From NCBI RefSeq assembly GCF_013393945.1, contig NZ_CP040297.1:4930001-4994000 (forward strand): a DNA stretch of 64,000 nt, written 5' to 3'. A model generated the notes under the pieces. The model was not told the origin of the DNA. It was given only the letters and a program-made list of their open reading frames with translations, and did not search any database. Shown piece after piece: positions 9,028-16,565 of this stretch; position 1 is the stretch's first letter; the number at the start of each line of letters is the position of its first letter. The translations under genes and the position numbers were made by a program. This stretch comes from Nostoc sp. TCL26-01 (lineage in GTDB: Bacteria > Cyanobacteriota > Cyanobacteriia > Cyanobacteriales > Nostocaceae).

Positions 9028-9768
9028 TTATGTTTTATTAACTGAGTTTAAGTAGTGGTTAACAGTTGCATTAGGATCACCGATAAATCGTAATTTTCCT
9101 TGATCAATCCAAACGCCCCGATTACAAGACTGTTGAACAAACTCTAAATCATGGGAAACTACTAAAACTGTAGAGTTATCATCCCATAATTTATTGATCC
9201 TTTGCTTGCATTTGTACTTGAAACTTTCATCACCTACTGATAAAACCTCATCTAATATCAAAATGTCTGGTTGCACATCTGTGGCAATAGCAAATCCTAA
9301 ACGCGATACCATACCTGAAGATAACCCTTTTACTGGAACTAGTGAATAGTCTTGCAACTCGGCAAATTCTAAGATTGAGTGCATTCTTTTTCGCATTTCC
9401 GCCTTGGAAAATCCCAAGAATACACCATAAAGAATGATATTATCCATGACGGAAATTTCTGGATCAAATCCTGCTACTAATTCAATTAATGGGGCAATTT
9501 GACCTTTTATCCTAACTGTGCCGCGAGTTGGTCGCAGAATGCCAGAGATAATTTTTAGTAGTGTTGATTTACCAGAACCATTTGCTCCGACAATACCTAT
9601 TTTTTCTCCTTTGGTAACTGTTAAATCAATTTTATCCAAGACTAATTTTTTAACAGGTTGACGATGTTTACCTTCTAAAAAAGAGAGAAAAGTTTTCTTG
9701 AGATCGTAGGAAAACTCCTCTTGTGTTCGTCGCCATAGCGACACTTGATCTAGGCGAATTACTTCCAT
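9028..9768 (-). CDS. polysaccharide ABC exporter, ATP-binding subunit (Wzt-like, short form)
   Basis: 246 residues. Walker A is GIVGANGSGKST, the signature region is VKGLSSGMVSRLGFAIAT and Walker B is DILILDEVLSVGDE, all typical of the Wzt/TagH/KpsT group. It lacks the C-terminal carbohydrate-recognition domain found in long Wzt proteins (about 430 residues). The ATG follows directly after the TAA of the permease gene. Together they would export an undecaprenyl-linked glycan or O-antigen-like polymer across the plasma membrane. The short form implies that export does not depend on a Wzt-borne glycan-cap reader, or that another protein does this. Confidence 0.9.
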   Translation of the reverse strand: MEVIRLDQVSLWRRTQEEFSYDLKKTFLSFLEGKHRQPVKKLVLDKIDLTVTKGEKIGIVGANGSGKSTLLKIISGILRPTRGTVRIKGQIAPLIELVAGFDPEISVMDNIILYGVFLGFSKAEMRKRMHSILEFAELQDYSLVPVKGLSSGMVSRLGFAIATDVQPDILILDEVLSVGDESFKYKCKQRINKLWDDNSTVLVVSHDLEFVQQSCNRGVWIDQGKLRFIGDPNATVNHYLNSVNKT

Positions 9769-10575
9769 TTAGAGCAAATCCATGAACTGATGCCGCCACA
9801 ATTGAAAACAAGCCCAACCGACTGCCAGTATTATTACCCCACTCAGCCACGCTCCAACAATCAACTCTAAATCGGGTAAACTTGTGGATAGAGCAATCTG
9901 ACGCATACTTTCAATGATTGGGGAAAGCGGGTTTAAACCTAAAAATGGTTGTACTGACTTTGGAACAATAGCAGATGGATAAAATATAGGGCTACTAATC
10001 CACAGTACAAACACAATTAATTCGTAAAAGTAAGGTAAGTCTCTAAAAAAAACGTATAAAGCGCTAACTATAAACCCAACTCCCATACATACTACAACTA
10101 ATGCTGAAAATGGTAGTAATAAAGCCAGCACATTAATGAAACTCTTGGAATTAACGAGAGTCATTACTGCCAGCAAGGGAAATACTCCGACTGCAAACTG
10201 AAATATATTAGCGGCAACCATTGATACTGGAAAAATACCGACTGGTAACTTTATTTTATTTAACAATGCGCCATTGCTGACTACACTACTCAAGGCTTGT
10301 GATGTTGAAGCTGAGAAAAAATTGATGACTACTAACCCTGTAAACGCTGCCAGCATATAGTTGAGTATGGAGTTTTGATAATAGGATGCAAAAGTTGTGC
10401 CAAAAATCGCAGTGTACAGGAGTGTCATGATCAATGGATTCAACAGTGACCAATATACTCCCAAGAAAGAGCCTCGGTAACGGACTTTGAGATTTCGGAC
10501 TACTAAAACGTGCAGCAGTTCCCAGTAGCGCTGCACTTCCAACCAATTGAATTTATCTTTTATCAACAGCGCCAT
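9769..10575 (-). CDS. polysaccharide ABC exporter, permease subunit (Wzm-like, ABC-2 type)
   Basis: 268 residues, six hydrophobic helices. The N-terminal RYWELLHVLVVRNLKVRYRG followed by FLGVYWSLLNPLIMTLLYT is the diagnostic start of Wzm/TagG-type ABC-2 permeases. FVLWISSPIFYPSAIVPKS and LNPLSPIIESMRQI near the C-terminus are also conserved in the family. It is the first gene of the leftward cluster; the promoter should lie in the AT-rich 118 bp between it and the Uma2 gene. It pairs with the ATPase that starts directly after its stop codon. Confidence 0.9.
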   Translation of the reverse strand: MALLIKDKFNWLEVQRYWELLHVLVVRNLKVRYRGSFLGVYWSLLNPLIMTLLYTAIFGTTFASYYQNSILNYMLAAFTGLVVINFFSASTSQALSSVVSNGALLNKIKLPVGIFPVSMVAANIFQFAVGVFPLLAVMTLVNSKSFINVLALLLPFSALVVVCMGVGFIVSALYVFFRDLPYFYELIVFVLWISSPIFYPSAIVPKSVQPFLGLNPLSPIIESMRQIALSTSLPDLELIVGAWLSGVIILAVGWACFQLWRHQFMDLL

Positions 10576-10693
10576 TGTTCAATACACCACGCAGCAGAGG
10601 CAAGTTATTCGCGCATTTTATACTATAAGAGTGCATTTTGCAGCATTCAGTAATTGTTAAATATACAAGCACAATTTAAGTCTGCTGTGTGAT

Positions 10694-11533
10694 TTAATTT
10701 ATCAGGTCTGGATCTATTCCTTGCGATCGCAAATACTCTGCTAGTTTATCAGCCCGTTGACGTTCTTGTTCAGCTCGTTGGCGTTCCTGTTCAGCTCGTT
10801 GGCGTTCCTGTTCAGCCCGTTGGCGTTCCTGTTCAGCCCGTTGGCGTTCCTGTTCAACCCGTTGGCGTTCCTGTTCGGTTCTTTCCTTCAATGTTGGTAG
10901 CCAGCCTGCTTGATCATACCAACGCAACCATAAACCAGTGGTCTGCTGATAATCACCTTGCCATAGACCTAGTCCCATATCTAACTCTTCTAACCAAAAT
11001 CGCTGCTCTGGTAGAGATATTGGCTGATAACGAGTCCCATTTATTTTAAACGCCCGGAAATTATTTTCATAGCGGTCATAGACCACGTAGTAGGGAACAC
11101 GCAAAATATGTTCATATACTTCCCACTTGGTTGGGGGTTTGTTAACTTCCCGTAATGTTTGTCCTAAATCGTCCTGTTCTGTACCGGGGGAAAGTAATTC
11201 TACTATTAAAAATGGATCAATCCCTTCTTGCCAGATTACATAACTCAAACGTAAATCTTGCTGTTGCTGAGGATTATTTACACCCACAACCATGTACCAG
11301 TCAGGACGCTTGTACCACAAAGGATAGCGAGGGTCGTAGTAGAGATTTAAATCACTAGCCAGTAAAATTTCTGTAGGTGAATAGTTAGCAGGTTGGCAAG
11401 TCTCAGTCAGCAAATCCGCTTGGATGCGGTGAAATTCGTCCGGCAATCCTGATTCTCCCACTAATTCACTAGGTAAATCATACATCGTCGGCATACTTTC
11501 TTGCGGCGAACGAGGTGGATTGGGTTGATACAT
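10694..11533 (-). CDS. Uma2-family (DUF820) putative restriction-endonuclease-like protein
   Basis: 279 residues from the ATG of MYQPNPPRSPQESMPTMYDL; the open frame goes 21 codons further up but that part looks non-coding. The core with EILLASDLNLYYDPRYP, PFLIVELLSPGTEQDD and WEVYEHILRVPYYVVYD is the PD-(D/E)XK-like fold of Uma2/DUF820 proteins, which are very abundant in filamentous cyanobacteria and have no settled function. The C-terminus is a run of seven-residue EQERQRA repeats (about 225-265), predicted to be a long charged helix. It is transcribed towards the ABC permease gene. Confidence 0.8.
   Translation of the reverse strand: MYQPNPPRSPQESMPTMYDLPSELVGESGLPDEFHRIQADLLTETCQPANYSPTEILLASDLNLYYDPRYPLWYKRPDWYMVVGVNNPQQQQDLRLSYVIWQEGIDPFLIVELLSPGTEQDDLGQTLREVNKPPTKWEVYEHILRVPYYVVYDRYENNFRAFKINGTRYQPISLPEQRFWLEELDMGLGLWQGDYQQTTGLWLRWYDQAGWLPTLKERTEQERQRVEQERQRAEQERQRAEQERQRAEQERQRAEQERQRADKLAEYLRSQGIDPDLIN
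10755..10880 (-). repeat. tandem 21-bp repeats coding for EQERQRA heptads
   Basis: About six consecutive 21-bp units (on the plus strand CGTTGGCGTTCCTGTTCAGC and variants) within the 3' part of the Uma2 gene. Units are nearly identical, so copy number is likely to vary among strains without frame loss. Confidence 0.85.
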
Positions 11534-11599
11534 ATTCTCAATTGTTTTAGCTATTGATTTAATTTTAAGCTGGTTAGGCAATAGGCAAATAGGCAATAG

Positions 11600-11700
11600 G
11601 CAATAGTTTTCTCACCTTGTCTCCCCATCCCCCCATCCCCTACTCTCTTCTCTAGCCTCTAGCCCCTAACCTCTAGCCTCTTTCAAATCAGATGACAGAT
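11600..11700. repeat. imperfect short tandem repeats (AGGCAAT, CCCCATC, CTAGCCT types)
   Basis: Low-complexity intergenic stretch with several short repeat types in a row (ATAGGCAATAGGCAATAG, then CCCCATCCCCCCATCCCC, then CTCTAGCCTCTAGCCCCTA). This is the short tandemly repeated repetitive DNA typical of heterocystous cyanobacteria. No gene or clear promoter is visible in it. Confidence 0.7.
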
Positions 11701-11752
11701 AAGTCCCGGATTCGGCTAAACTAAATCTTGGTTTATTGCGTTTTATGTAGGC

Positions 11753-11944
11753 ATGGAAATCGGACAAAAGGTTAAGGTGTTTCGTTTGCGCGATCGCGTT
11801 TCTGCTCCCATTGCTCAGAAACTAGGAAAAGTAGGGATTATTGAAGGCTACAAAGTCACTGATGGTGGTGGTGTTGGTGTAGTGGTGAAGTTTGACGATA
11901 ATACTTCAACTTGGTTTTTTGAAGATGAAATCAAACCAGCGTAG
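11753..11944 (+). CDS. petP: DUF2862 small SH3-like protein, probable cytochrome b6f subunit PetP
   Basis: 63 residues: MEIGQKVKVFRLRDRVSAPI, then GKVGIIEGYKVTDGGGVGVV and a STWFFEDEI ending. This compact beta-rich, SH3-like sequence is universal in cyanobacteria. From memory it matches PetP, the small regulatory subunit on the cytoplasmic side of the cytochrome b6f complex, which affects linear versus cyclic electron flow; its fold resembles the variable chain of ferredoxin-thioredoxin reductase. The family call is firm; equating it with PetP rests on recall. It stands alone, 89 bp before an ArsA-like gene on the same strand. Confidence 0.7.
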   Translation: MEIGQKVKVFRLRDRVSAPIAQKLGKVGIIEGYKVTDGGGVGVVVKFDDNTSTWFFEDEIKPA

Positions 11945-12032
11945 TAGAAGGCACTCAAGGTAGAAGCTAAGAGTATTTGCCTAATGTTAAGTTGGAATTG
12001 ATCAAAATCGCCGATAATTGGAAATCAATATA

Positions 12033-13133
12033 ATGTCCCTCATACTGACATTTTTGGGCAAAAACGGGATTGCTCGCACTAAAGTAGCGATCGCCGCAGC
12101 CAAGTTATTGGCCAGTCAAGGCAAGCGGGTACTCCTAGCAGGACTAGCGGAACCAGTATTACCACTGCTGTTAGACCAACCTCTTGCCCCTGACCCTCAA
12201 GAAATAGCGCCTAATTTGCAAGTTGTGCAGTTCCAAGCATCTGTACTGCTAGAACGGAATTGGGAAGAAGTCAAAAAGCTGGAGGCGCAATATCTCCGGA
12301 CACCGATCATCAAAGAGGTTTATGGTCAAGAACTGGTAGTATTGCCAGGTATGGACAATGCCCTCGCCTTGAATGCGATCCGCGAATATGATGCCAGTGG
12401 CAAATATGACGTGATTATTTACGATGGCACAGGTGATGCTGCTAGTTTGCGGATGTTGGGCTTACCAGAGTCTTTAAGTTGGTATGTGCGGCGTTTTCGG
12501 CAATTATTTGTCAACTCTGATTTAGGGAAGACCATTACCGAATCACCATTAATTCAGCCTCTTATCAGTAGTCTTTTCAATGTCAACTGGACAGCAGACA
12601 ACTTTGCTCAACCCACCAACCAAGTCAATAATTTCCTAGATCAGGGGAAAGCAGCACTGGCTGACCCCAAGCGTGTTGCTGCCTTCGTAGTAACTACCGC
12701 AGATCCTTTGGAAGTAGCCAGCGCTCGTTATTTGTGGGGTAGCGCCCAACAACTCGGTTTAACTGTGGGTGGTGTAATTCAATTATCTTCCCAGGTTGAG
12801 AGTAATCTGTCAGAAGAATTTGCCCCTTTAGCTGTAAGTGTAGTTCCTGATCTGGTTAATGGTGAGTGGCGATCGCTAATCGATGCCCTGCCTAACTTTG
12901 TTGAGCAAGCCTTACAGGCTCCTACACCCATCACCATTGACATCCATAACCGTCAGGTGCGCTTATTTTTACCTGGATTTGATAAAAAACAGGTGAAACT
13001 CACTCAGTATGGGCCAGAAGTGACAGTGGAAGCAGGAGACCAACGGCGGAATATTTCTCTACCTCCAGCGCTGAGTGGTAGACCTATCACCGGGGCAAAA
13101 TTTCAAAATAATTATTTGATCATTTCTTTTTAA
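12033..13133 (+). CDS. ArsA/GET3-like ATPase with degenerate P-loop
   Basis: 366 residues from ATG; the frame extends to a TTG 15 bp upstream, but MSLILTFLGKNGIARTKVAI is the conserved start. The deviant Walker A of ArsA/GET3 proteins is GKGGVGKT; here it reads GKNGIARTK, so the signature lysine remains but the phosphate-binding GK has become AR. YDVIIYDGTGDAASLRMLGL is the switch region. The C-terminus (about 300-366), with IDIHNRQVRLFLPGFDKKQV, looks like an alpha-crystallin-like beta domain seen in cyanobacterial ArsA homologues. The related proteins act in membrane-protein targeting or anion handling; here the role is unknown. It precedes chlG by 108 bp. Confidence 0.75.
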   Translation: MSLILTFLGKNGIARTKVAIAAAKLLASQGKRVLLAGLAEPVLPLLLDQPLAPDPQEIAPNLQVVQFQASVLLERNWEEVKKLEAQYLRTPIIKEVYGQELVVLPGMDNALALNAIREYDASGKYDVIIYDGTGDAASLRMLGLPESLSWYVRRFRQLFVNSDLGKTITESPLIQPLISSLFNVNWTADNFAQPTNQVNNFLDQGKAALADPKRVAAFVVTTADPLEVASARYLWGSAQQLGLTVGGVIQLSSQVESNLSEEFAPLAVSVVPDLVNGEWRSLIDALPNFVEQALQAPTPITIDIHNRQVRLFLPGFDKKQVKLTQYGPEVTVEAGDQRRNISLPPALSGRPITGAKFQNNYLIISF

Positions 13134-13196
13134 TGTAGAGGTAATGGGGACTGGGGACTGGGGATTAGGAATTTTTAAGTCCAAAATTGCTTCTCG

Positions 13197-13226
13197 ATAC
13201 CCAATACCCAATACCCAATACCCAAC
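13197..13226. repeat. short tandem repeat (AATACCC)n
   Basis: Four consecutive AATACCC heptamers just upstream of chlG, preceded by two ACTGGGG units at about 13149-13164. No function is visible; the repeat separates the ArsA-like gene from chlG. Confidence 0.85.
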
Positions 13227-13241
13227 CGATAAGTAACTCTT

Positions 13242-14264
13242 ATGTCTGAATCAAATCCAACTGATTCCAATTCTCAGCCATTAGTTTCTAGCACAGACGC
13301 AATAGCATCTGATGACCGCAGTGCTAAAACCCGGCAGTTGTTAGGGATGAAAGGTGCTGCACCAGGGGAAACCTCGATTTGGAAAATCCGCTTGCAACTG
13401 ATGAAGCCAATTACCTGGATTCCTCTGATTTGGGGAGTCGTTTGTGGTGCGGCTTCTTCTGGTAACTACACTTGGACACTAGAAAATGTTTTGAAAGCAG
13501 CAGCTTGTATGTTGCTGTCGGGGCCATTACTCACAGGTTATACCCAAACCCTGAACGATTTCTATGACCGAGAAATCGATGCTATCAATGAACCTTATCG
13601 CCCCATCCCTTCCGGTGCAATTTCTGTCCCTCAAGTATTTACCCAGATTGTTGTCTTATTTCTGGCTGGTATTGCTTTAGCATTTGTACTGGATTTATGG
13701 GCAGGCCATGACTTTCCCAATGTGACAGCCCTGGCGCTGTTTGGTTCCATCATCGCCTTTATTTACTCTGCACCACCCTTAAAACTCAAACAAAATGGTT
13801 GGTTAGGGAACTACGCCTTGGGTGCAAGCTACATTGCCTTACCTTGGTGGGCAGGTCATGCTTTATTTGGTGAACTCAATTGGAAGATTGTTGTTCTCAC
13901 CTTAATTTACAGCTTGGCAGGATTAGGGATTGCCATTGTCAACGACTTCAAAAGTGTAGAAGGCGATCGCCAACTCGGACTACAATCATTACCTGTAATG
14001 TTTGGTGTCAACACCGCCGCTTGGATTTGTGTCGTCATGATTGACGTATTTCAAGGCTTGATTGCCGCTTATCTCGTTACCATTCATGAGAATCTCTACG
14101 CCGCAATTTTAGTGCTGTTAATCATCCCCCAAATCACCTTCCAAGATATGTATTTTCTGCGTGACCCCCTCAAGAACGATGTCAAATACCAAGCCAGCGC
14201 TCAACCATTTCTAGTCTTAGGAATGTTAGTCGCTGGTTTAGCCTTGGGTCATGCAGCCATCTAA
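13242..14264 (+). CDS. chlG: chlorophyll a synthase (UbiA-type prenyltransferase)
   Basis: 340 residues, eight or nine membrane helices in the thylakoid. It esterifies chlorophyllide a with phytyl or geranylgeranyl diphosphate, the last step of chlorophyll a synthesis. The first Asp-rich motif is NDFYDREIDAINEPYRPIPS (about residues 104-123), and the second is DFKSVEGDRQLGLQSLPVMF (about 235-254); both bind Mg-prenyl diphosphate. KIRLQLMKPITWIPLIWGVV is the usual ChlG N-terminal helix. Length is normal for cyanobacterial ChlG (about 325-350). No partner gene of the pathway is adjacent. Confidence 0.95.
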   Translation: MSESNPTDSNSQPLVSSTDAIASDDRSAKTRQLLGMKGAAPGETSIWKIRLQLMKPITWIPLIWGVVCGAASSGNYTWTLENVLKAAACMLLSGPLLTGYTQTLNDFYDREIDAINEPYRPIPSGAISVPQVFTQIVVLFLAGIALAFVLDLWAGHDFPNVTALALFGSIIAFIYSAPPLKLKQNGWLGNYALGASYIALPWWAGHALFGELNWKIVVLTLIYSLAGLGIAIVNDFKSVEGDRQLGLQSLPVMFGVNTAAWICVVMIDVFQGLIAAYLVTIHENLYAAILVLLIIPQITFQDMYFLRDPLKNDVKYQASAQPFLVLGMLVAGLALGHAAI

Positions 14265-14346
14265 TTTATACTTCCCCAGTCAGAAGTTACGATGAGAGAG
14301 TTAGGAGTTAATATACTTCTAGCTCTTCATTTTTTGAGAATTTGCC

Positions 14347-14634
14347 GTGTTAGGATTGACAACTTTTCTTATTAGTGGGATTCAACAGTTCCTAGTCCCT
14401 GTTTGCTTTATTGTCGCTTGGGCTGTAATGATTCTCTTCGTTTGGAGTATTTGGTCAGCAGCACGAGATAGCGTCACCACAGCCAAACAAATGCACCAAA
14501 TCCCCTGTACCGGCTGCCAATTCTTTACCGATGACTACCGCCTCAAATGCACAGTACATCCGTCCATCGCCAACACCGAAGAAGCCATCAATTGTCTTGA
14601 TTATCAACCAAAAACTAACCCTTATTTTTATTAG
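14347..14634 (+). CDS. conserved small cyanobacterial membrane protein
   Basis: 95 residues, GTG start. One long hydrophobic segment (about residues 12-38), then a polar tail with four cysteines, among them CTGCQFFTDDYRLKCTVHP and NCLDYQ. The Cys pattern could bind metal or form disulfides. I recognise it only as a conserved hypothetical of cyanobacteria. It follows chlG on the same strand by 82 bp and could be cotranscribed, but no functional link is shown. Confidence 0.6.
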   Translation: MLGLTTFLISGIQQFLVPVCFIVAWAVMILFVWSIWSAARDSVTTAKQMHQIPCTGCQFFTDDYRLKCTVHPSIANTEEAINCLDYQPKTNPYFY

Positions 14635-14639
14635 GGGGG

Positions 14640-14693
14640 TAAGGGTGTAGGGGTGTAGGGGTGTAGGGGTGTAGGGGTGTAGGGGTGTAGGGG
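14640..14693. repeat. tandem 8-bp repeat (GGGGTGTA)n
   Basis: Six consecutive GGGGTGTA units directly after the stop codon of the 95-residue membrane protein, then G-rich sequence. It is strongly G-biased on the plus strand and could form G-quadruplex-like structure. Confidence 0.85.
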
Positions 14694-14735
14694 ACAAGGG
14701 GAGCAGGGGAGAATAATTAATGGCTACTCAGCACT

Positions 14736-14874
14736 CAATACGGTTCGGTTAAAGAGACAAACAAAGTTTTTAAGTAAATGAGCAAAAATATTTACAGTCA
14801 TTGCGAGCGAAGCGAAGCAATCACAAAGTCTCTGGGATTGCTTCGCTCGCAATGACACTAACCGAACCGTATTG
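14736..14874. mobile_element. MITE-like element, 139 bp, 16-bp perfect inverted ends and inner hairpin
   Basis: CAATACGGTTCGGTTA at 14736-14751 is inverted exactly at 14859-14874, and ACT is found on both flanks (14733-14735, 14875-14877), a possible target duplication. Inside, ATTGCGAGCGAAGCGAAGCA and a matching inverted GATTGCTTCGCTCGCAATGA form a second hairpin. No ORF. A diverged, shorter relative lies at 23182-23277. The rest of the 405-bp gap around it holds only tandem repeats and the upstream region of the next gene. Confidence 0.7.
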
Positions 14875-15039
14875 ACTCATCACTCAGCACTCTCTACTCC
14901 CCACTCCCTGACAATGTAAATTTAGATATACTGGCACTACGCGCATTTTTCTATTATTCTGGGGCTAGTTTCAGAGTCAGTGATCTTTTGATAACATTTC
15001 TGATACCCTATTAACTTACTATTTGATACCAATTAACTG

Positions 15040-15627
15040 ATGCGAACAACTACCGGTTCGGCTAATGGCAATCCGTCAAACCCCAATTCTCCTAGCTATC
15101 CTCCCTCTGTACCCATGTACGTATATCGAGAATTAGCGACAGAATTAAAAGCAACACAAGCTAAGTTAGATGCCCTGATAGCAAAAAATCAACAGATAGC
15201 GCAAGAAAATCAATTATTACGTCAAGAAATTAGTCAAGTTGTGCAGTCTTTTTTACACTTACAAAAATTGGTAGATGATCGGATTCCCGGTTCCCATCCG
15301 GAAATGAACATTCCTAGCAACTATTACCCTACAGAAGCACCGCCACGTCCCCAGACTGTTCGTTCCCGTCAACCCGTCGTCCCCGACCCATCGACCAATA
15401 GAAACCGTCAGGTGGAGTTTTCCTTGCCTGTGATGGAAATCAATCCCCCGATTTCAGAAACAGTCTTGATTGAAGAACAAGATGTAGGTTATTATCCTTC
15501 CACAAAAGCAAAAGTTAAGGAATTTAATGGTTTGTGGTTAGCCATCAGTATCTTGCTAATTATGCTAAGTGCTTTTGGTGCTGGGTATTTAATTGTGCGT
15601 CCCCTATTTGAACACCAAAGTCGTTAG
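15040..15627 (+). CDS. conserved hypothetical protein: coiled coil plus C-terminal membrane helix
   Basis: 195 residues. A Pro/Asn/Ser-rich N-terminus is followed by a coiled coil (about residues 28-78, with ELATELKATQAKLDALIAKN), then a Pro-rich linker and one C-terminal membrane helix (about 166-188, LWLAISILLIMLSAFGAGYL). It is therefore a tail-anchored cytoplasmic protein. I recognise the layout as a conserved hypothetical of filamentous cyanobacteria but not a function. It lies upstream of glnB, 414 bp away, on the same strand. Confidence 0.6.
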   Translation: MRTTTGSANGNPSNPNSPSYPPSVPMYVYRELATELKATQAKLDALIAKNQQIAQENQLLRQEISQVVQSFLHLQKLVDDRIPGSHPEMNIPSNYYPTEAPPRPQTVRSRQPVVPDPSTNRNRQVEFSLPVMEINPPISETVLIEEQDVGYYPSTKAKVKEFNGLWLAISILLIMLSAFGAGYLIVRPLFEHQSR

Positions 15628-15729
15628 TAAAACAAGATAGTCTCAATGAAACAACCTTCACTCTTATACTTTTGATTCCTACGGCATAAGCAAGTCAACA
15701 GCAATGATTTTTGTTGTAGTCCGGCAACA

Positions 15730-15776
15730 GTTCATTTTTCTTCACATAGTTTGATTTTTTTGTACCAACTTACTTA
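15730..15776. repeat. AT-rich repeat shared with the hisC upstream region
   Basis: GTTTGATTTTTTTGTACCAA and the following CTTACTTA match 21080-21107 in 25 of 28 positions; similarity of about 15 in 20 extends upstream. This copy is about 270 bp upstream of glnB and the other about 50 bp upstream of hisC, both in the same orientation as the gene. Confidence 0.7.
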
Positions 15777-15935
15777 AACTTGATATCTATTTGTTTTGAG
15801 TTACAAAGGCTGCATGGAAAAATTTTGTCAAAAAACAGCTATTTGCTTTTCAAGTTTCCAAAATTAACTGATTAATCAATTCTTTTCACCATACTTATAA
15901 CTGCTCATACAAAGCAGATAGAGTTAAAAAAAATT

Positions 15936-16033
15936 GTAATTCTCATAAGTATCTGGAAAATTAGGTAAATGGTGAAAGTGTCAGACATTGGATCTGGTTA
16001 GATATATAAACGAACCTACTATCAAAACAGGAG
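15936..16033 (+). promoter_or_regulatory. glnB upstream region: degenerate NtcA-like sites, -10 and RBS
   Basis: Two GTA-N8-AAG sequences (15936-15949 and 15965-15978) resemble the NtcA consensus GTA-N8-TAC but fail in the second half. A TATATA/TATAAA -10-like box is at 16003-16010, about 34 bp from the centre of the second site, close to the usual spacing of NtcA-activated promoters. AGGAG at 16029-16033 lies 8 bp before the GTG start of glnB. NtcA control of glnB is known in cyanobacteria, but these sites are imperfect, so the assignment is tentative. Confidence 0.35.
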
Positions 16034-16041
16034 TCGAACAA

Positions 16042-16380
16042 GTGAAAAAAGTAGAAGCAATTATCCGCCCATTTAAGTTAGACGAAGTAAAAATCGCTCT
16101 AGTCAATGCTGGCATTGTCGGGATGACAGTTTCGGAAGTCCGGGGTTTTGGACGGCAGAAAGGGCAAACAGAACGTTATCGCGGTTCTGAGTACACCGTA
16201 GAGTTTCTGCAAAAACTCAAGGTGGAAATTGTAGTTGAGGATAATCAAGTTGATATGGTGGTTGATAAGATTATCGCGGCTGCCCGCACTGGCGAAATTG
16301 GTGATGGTAAGATTTTCATCTCACCTGTAGAGCAAGTGATTCGGATTCGGACTGGAGAAAAGAACACGGAAGCAGTGTGA
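16042..16380 (+). CDS. glnB: nitrogen regulatory protein P-II
   Basis: 112 residues, exactly the family length, when started at the GTG (KKVEAIIRPFKLDEVKIALV); the AGGAG 8 bp upstream supports this over the longer open frame that begins 54 bp earlier. The T-loop is GFGRQKGQTERYRGSEYTVE, with Ser49 (phosphorylated in unicellular cyanobacteria) in RGSEY. The C-terminal signature GEIGDGKIFISPVEQVIRIR carries the ATP/2-oxoglutarate-binding residues. P-II is a trimer that senses ATP/ADP and 2-oxoglutarate and controls N-acetylglutamate kinase, PipX-NtcA and nitrogen transporters. Confidence 0.97.
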   Translation: MKKVEAIIRPFKLDEVKIALVNAGIVGMTVSEVRGFGRQKGQTERYRGSEYTVEFLQKLKVEIVVEDNQVDMVVDKIIAAARTGEIGDGKIFISPVEQVIRIRTGEKNTEAV

Positions 16381-16388
16381 GAGTTAGT

Positions 16389-16425
16389 GCTGTTAGCGGA
16401 AGCGGGGCGTTTAGCCCGTGCTGAG
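16389..16425 (+). repeat. 37-bp dispersed repeat, copy 1
   Basis: GCTGTTAGCGGAAGCGGGGC, then GTTTAGCCCGTGCTGAG. Near-identical copies lie at 23292-23326 (inverted), 25950-25986 and 54414-54450 (inverted, more diverged). It contains GGGC/GCCC pairing and could form a short hairpin. It is directly downstream of glnB. Confidence 0.8.
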
Positions 16426-16437
16426 TGCTGAATGCTA

Positions 16438-16503
16438 GTAGAGACGTGATTAATTGCCGTCTCTACAAGGATTTCAGGCAACGCAGCATTAAATTCGGTC
16501 GAT
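16438..16503 (+). repeat. 65-bp dispersed repeat, copy 1
   Basis: Begins with a hairpin GTAGAGACG...CGTCTCTAC and continues AAGGATTTCAGGCAACGCAG to TCGGTCGAT. It matches 20967-21032 almost completely, except in the hairpin loop. It sits in the gap between glnB and a convergent gene; the CACCTGTTACCTGTTACCT stretch after it is a short tandem repeat. Confidence 0.85.
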
Positions 16504-16565
16504 GTCACCTGTCACCTGTTACCTGTTACCTACCTCCACCAAAGGACTTTTTCAGCAAGCCCTAA

